A DNA stretch of 27,369 bases from Dehalococcoidia bacterium (GTDB lineage Bacteria > Chloroflexota > Dehalococcoidia > UBA3495): the NCBI GenBank assembly GCA_030753265.1, contig JASMCQ010000106.1, positions 1-27,369 of the forward strand, given 5' to 3'. The notes under the pieces were generated by a model. The model was not told the DNA's origin and made no database searches. It saw only the letters and a program-made list of their open reading frames with translations. The translations under genes were made by a program, and so were the position numbers. Below are positions 23,498 through 27,369 of this stretch, one piece after another. Numbering within the stretch: the first letter of the stretch is position 1; each line of letters starts with the position of its first letter.

Positions 23498-23926
23498 CTA
23501 GGGCTCGATGCGGATGGAGTCGCCCACCCGGATGGGACCGCCGTCGATGACCATGACCAGCAGCCCCCGGCGTCCGTTCACCTGCTCCCGCAGGCCCGGC
23601 CGGATCGCGTCCATCTTGCGGCAGGGCTCGCACAGCCCCACGATCTCCATGGTCACCCGGTCTTCGATGAAGAGCACCTCACCCGGGCGTGCCAGGGACA
23701 GGTCGAGGCCGGTGGTGGTGATGTTCTCTTTGAGTTGGCCCGGCTTCACTTCCAGCGCGTCCAGGGTCTCCCGGTCAATCACCAGCACCTGACGCGGGTT
23801 GTCCGCCCGGCAACTGCGGTCGCCCTCCAGCCCGTGTCCGGAGATTGCCATGGCTTCCTGAACCGGGTCTGACGGCGTGTCTTGGACCCTGGCCAGGTGA
23901 AGGTTCACGATGGTTCCCTGCTGCAT
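23498..23926 (-). CDS. MOSC domain protein
   Basis: A 142-residue stand-alone MOSC domain (molybdenum cofactor sulfurase C-terminal-like). Expected blocks are AISGHGLEGDRSC, RQVLVIDRETLDAL, LKENITTTGLDLSLARPGEVLFI, and EIVGLCEPCRKMDAI with the conserved cysteines, ending GRRGLLVMVIDGGPIRVGDSIRIEP. MOSC proteins bind sulfurated molybdenum cofactor or carry activated sulfur, or reduce N-hydroxylated substrates; small bacterial versions such as YiiM/YuaD types are mostly uncharacterised. The ATG at 23926 is preceded by GGGAGG. It is transcribed divergently from the crotonase gene. A fragment of a second copy lies at 21830-21884. Confidence 0.9.
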   Translation of the reverse strand: MQQGTIVNLHLARVQDTPSDPVQEAMAISGHGLEGDRSCRADNPRQVLVIDRETLDALEVKPGQLKENITTTGLDLSLARPGEVLFIEDRVTMEIVGLCEPCRKMDAIRPGLREQVNGRRGLLVMVIDGGPIRVGDSIRIEP

Positions 23927-24155
23927 TCCGGTGTGCCTCCCGTACGGGTTGTTGGTTTCACCGGACTTGTGCTAATCTGAGGCCCACACCCATAACCTCA
24001 AGACCGCCTGGGCGGCTGACCGCGGACATCGTGTCTGAATTATAGAGGCTCGGCGGCACACCTGTCACCGCCAACGGCTGCGGCTATCGGCTAAAGGCCT
24101 CCTCTCCGACGGCGGACGGCCGCAGGCTCGTCAACTCACGAAACGGAGGCAGCTC

Positions 24156-25016
24156 ATGGATTATCAATACCTCAAGACGGAGACCAAGGACCACGTCTTC
24201 ATTCTGACCATGCACGATCCCCCGACTCGCAACGCCATGGGGCCGGACATGGCCGATGAGATCATGTCCGCTTTGGACCGGTTCGAGGACGACCCGGAGC
24301 AGCGGGTGCTGCTGATGACCGGCACCGAGCCGTCCTTCTGCTCGGGCGCCAACGTCCGGGGAATGAGCCAGCGCCTTCAACAGGGCGATGGACAGTCCCC
24401 CGGAGACGAGGAGCCGGCGCCCCTGCCCTGGGGGAAGATGGAAGCCCGCTACGCCCGGCGGGAAAGCGAGGCTCAATACGGCGGCCGGGCCAGCGTGGTG
24501 CCCCTGCGGATCCACAAGCTTCAGAAACCGTCCATCGCCGCGGTCAACGGGCATGCCATGGGAGCGGGCATGGGGATTGCCCTGGCCTGCGACATCCGCA
24601 TCGCCGCCGAGAAGGCGGTATTCTCCGAGGCCTTCGTCCGCATGGGTCTGCTTCCCGGTGACGGAAGCTGCTGGCAGCTGCCCCGGCTGATCGGCATGAG
24701 CAACACCCTGCTGCTCCAATATACCGGGGACCGGGTGGACGGCAACGAGGCCTACCGTATGGGCCTGGTGAGCAAGGTGGTGCCCGACGGCACGGCGCTG
24801 GAAGCCGGCCTGGAACTGGCCACCCGGCTGGCCCAGGGGCCGACGGTGTCGTTGGCCCTGATCAAGTACCTGGTGGTCAAAAGCCTGGAGACCGACTTCG
24901 AGGAAAGCCTCAAAATGGCCCACCTGGGCCTGGACCAGACGCGCCGGACCGAGGACCACAAGGAAGCGGTGCAGGCATTCTTGGAAAAGCGGCAGCCGGA
25001 GTTCAAGGGGCGGTGA
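24156..25016 (+). CDS. Enoyl-CoA hydratase/isomerase family protein
   Basis: A 286-residue crotonase-fold protein. The first oxyanion-hole block reads SFCSGANVRGM, the second INGHAMGAGMGIALACDIRIAAEKAVFSEAFVRMGLLPGDG, both typical for CoA-thioester binding and catalysis. A Glu is present in the EAFVRMGLLPGDG region, where hydratases carry a catalytic acid. An insert rich in Gly/Pro/Glu (GDGQSPGDEEPAPLPWG) follows the first block. The expected reaction is hydration or isomerisation of an enoyl-CoA in the cytoplasm, though the superfamily is diverse. GGAGG precedes the ATG by seven bases. The gene stands alone, 229 bp from the divergent MOSC gene and upstream of the rRNA promoter. Confidence 0.93.
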   Translation: MDYQYLKTETKDHVFILTMHDPPTRNAMGPDMADEIMSALDRFEDDPEQRVLLMTGTEPSFCSGANVRGMSQRLQQGDGQSPGDEEPAPLPWGKMEARYARRESEAQYGGRASVVPLRIHKLQKPSIAAVNGHAMGAGMGIALACDIRIAAEKAVFSEAFVRMGLLPGDGSCWQLPRLIGMSNTLLLQYTGDRVDGNEAYRMGLVSKVVPDGTALEAGLELATRLAQGPTVSLALIKYLVVKSLETDFEESLKMAHLGLDQTRRTEDHKEAVQAFLEKRQPEFKGR

Positions 25017-25118
25017 GACCCCCTCTCCGGTCTCCCGCTTCCCAAAGGGGAAAGTACTGTTCCTTCCCGTTGGTGGAGGGGGAAGGCTGGGATGGGGACC
25101 AAACTCAACTTTCACCCC

Positions 25119-25147
25119 TTGACTCGGGTTTGGAACCTGCCTATAAT
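25119..25147 (+). promoter_or_regulatory. Strong sigma70-type promoter of the 23S rRNA transcript
   Basis: TTGACT (25119-25124), a 17-bp spacer and a perfect TATAAT (25142-25147). Transcription would start near 25154, leaving a leader of about 190 nt before the 23S sequence. Confidence 0.85.
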
Positions 25148-25182
25148 GAGGTCAATACAAGAGGGCGGTTACTGAGCAAGGA

Positions 25183-25194
25183 TGCTGTTTAACT
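25183..25194 (+). promoter_or_regulatory. boxA-like antitermination element
   Basis: TGCTGTTTAACT matches the rRNA boxA consensus TGCTCTTTAACA at ten of twelve positions and lies in the rRNA leader, about 30 nt after the predicted transcription start. boxA binds NusB/NusE to make RNA polymerase resistant to termination. Confidence 0.65.
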
Positions 25195-25224
25195 GACAAG
25201 ATAATAATCGTTGGGAAACCTGAG

Positions 25225-25260
25225 CGGCGGCTCGGGGTTAACCCCCCGGCCGCCGTTTCT
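25225..25260 (+). other. GC-rich hairpin in the 23S leader
   Basis: CGGCGGC (25225-25231) pairs with GCCGCCG (25249-25255), with a second inner helix GGGG/CCCC around TTAA, followed by TTTCTCTT. It looks like an intrinsic terminator or a processing stem placed between promoter and 23S gene; boxA upstream could allow readthrough. Confidence 0.55.
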
Positions 25261-25340
25261 CTTGTAGCACCTTAAAAAAAGAATAAGAAGTCTAGTAATC
25301 CTGCGAAAGAAATTCAAGAAAGTTTGGAGTTCCTAGCGTG

Positions 25341-27369
<2,029 letters not shown>

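Noticed and set aside
25020..25090. Possible hairpin repeat of C- and G-rich blocks after the crotonase gene
   Set aside because: The arms pair poorly and no U tract follows, so neither a terminator nor a defined repeat could be supported.

Overview
The window is GC-rich and reads as bacterial, most plausibly an uncultured Chloroflexota of the Dehalococcoidia/SAR202 type. This is inferred from gene content: AtuA/DUF4387, luciferase-like flavin monooxygenase, a reductive-dehalogenase-like protein without Tat signal, MmgE/PrpD paralogues, a cyclase-family hydrolase and CoxG. It also rests on a 23S rRNA gene that starts from its own promoter with no 16S gene in front. No tRNA gene, CRISPR array, transposase or phage gene was seen.

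Layout. (1) 1-564: C-terminal half of an MFS transporter, cut by the window edge. (2) 759-5364, minus strand: DUF4387 protein and AtuA-family protein (an operon), an M19 dipeptidase homologue with an altered metal site, a small hypothetical protein and a nitroreductase. (3) 5538-7310, plus: a promoter, a UGSC-family selenoprotein whose in-frame UGA is followed by a bacterial SECIS-like hairpin, and a conserved partner of unknown function. (4) 7636-14208, plus: zinc alcohol dehydrogenase with a clear terminator; luciferase-like monooxygenase plus reductive-dehalogenase-like iron-sulfur protein; an MFS transporter behind a potentially structured leader; and 3-methyladenine DNA glycosylase I. (5) 14421-14599: an intergenic repeat with imperfect terminal inverted repeats and 37-bp tandem repeats. 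(6) 14644-20010, minus: cyclase-family hydrolase, CoxG-like SRPBCC protein, M20 amidohydrolase, FAD-dependent oxidoreductase and SMP-30/gluconolactonase-like protein. (7) 20196-25016: two tandem MmgE/PrpD genes of about 80% protein identity, a MOSC gene, a remnant of a second MOSC gene between the duplicates, and an enoyl-CoA hydratase. (8) 25119-27369: strong promoter, boxA-like element, GC-rich hairpin, then the first ~2.03 kb of a 23S rRNA with a large insertion at the helix-45 position.

The protein genes are mainly catabolic and redox functions: acyl/terpenoid acid turnover (AtuA, MmgE/PrpD, crotonase), cleavage of amide or lactone bonds (M19, M20, cyclase, SMP-30) and flavin or cobalamin/Fe-S redox chemistry, with MFS transporters for exchange. 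The strongest points for follow-up are the UGA-recoded gene with its partner, the PrpD-MOSC segmental duplication with a decayed MOSC copy, and the 23S rRNA insertion and leader. No entirely new system could be demonstrated from sequence alone.
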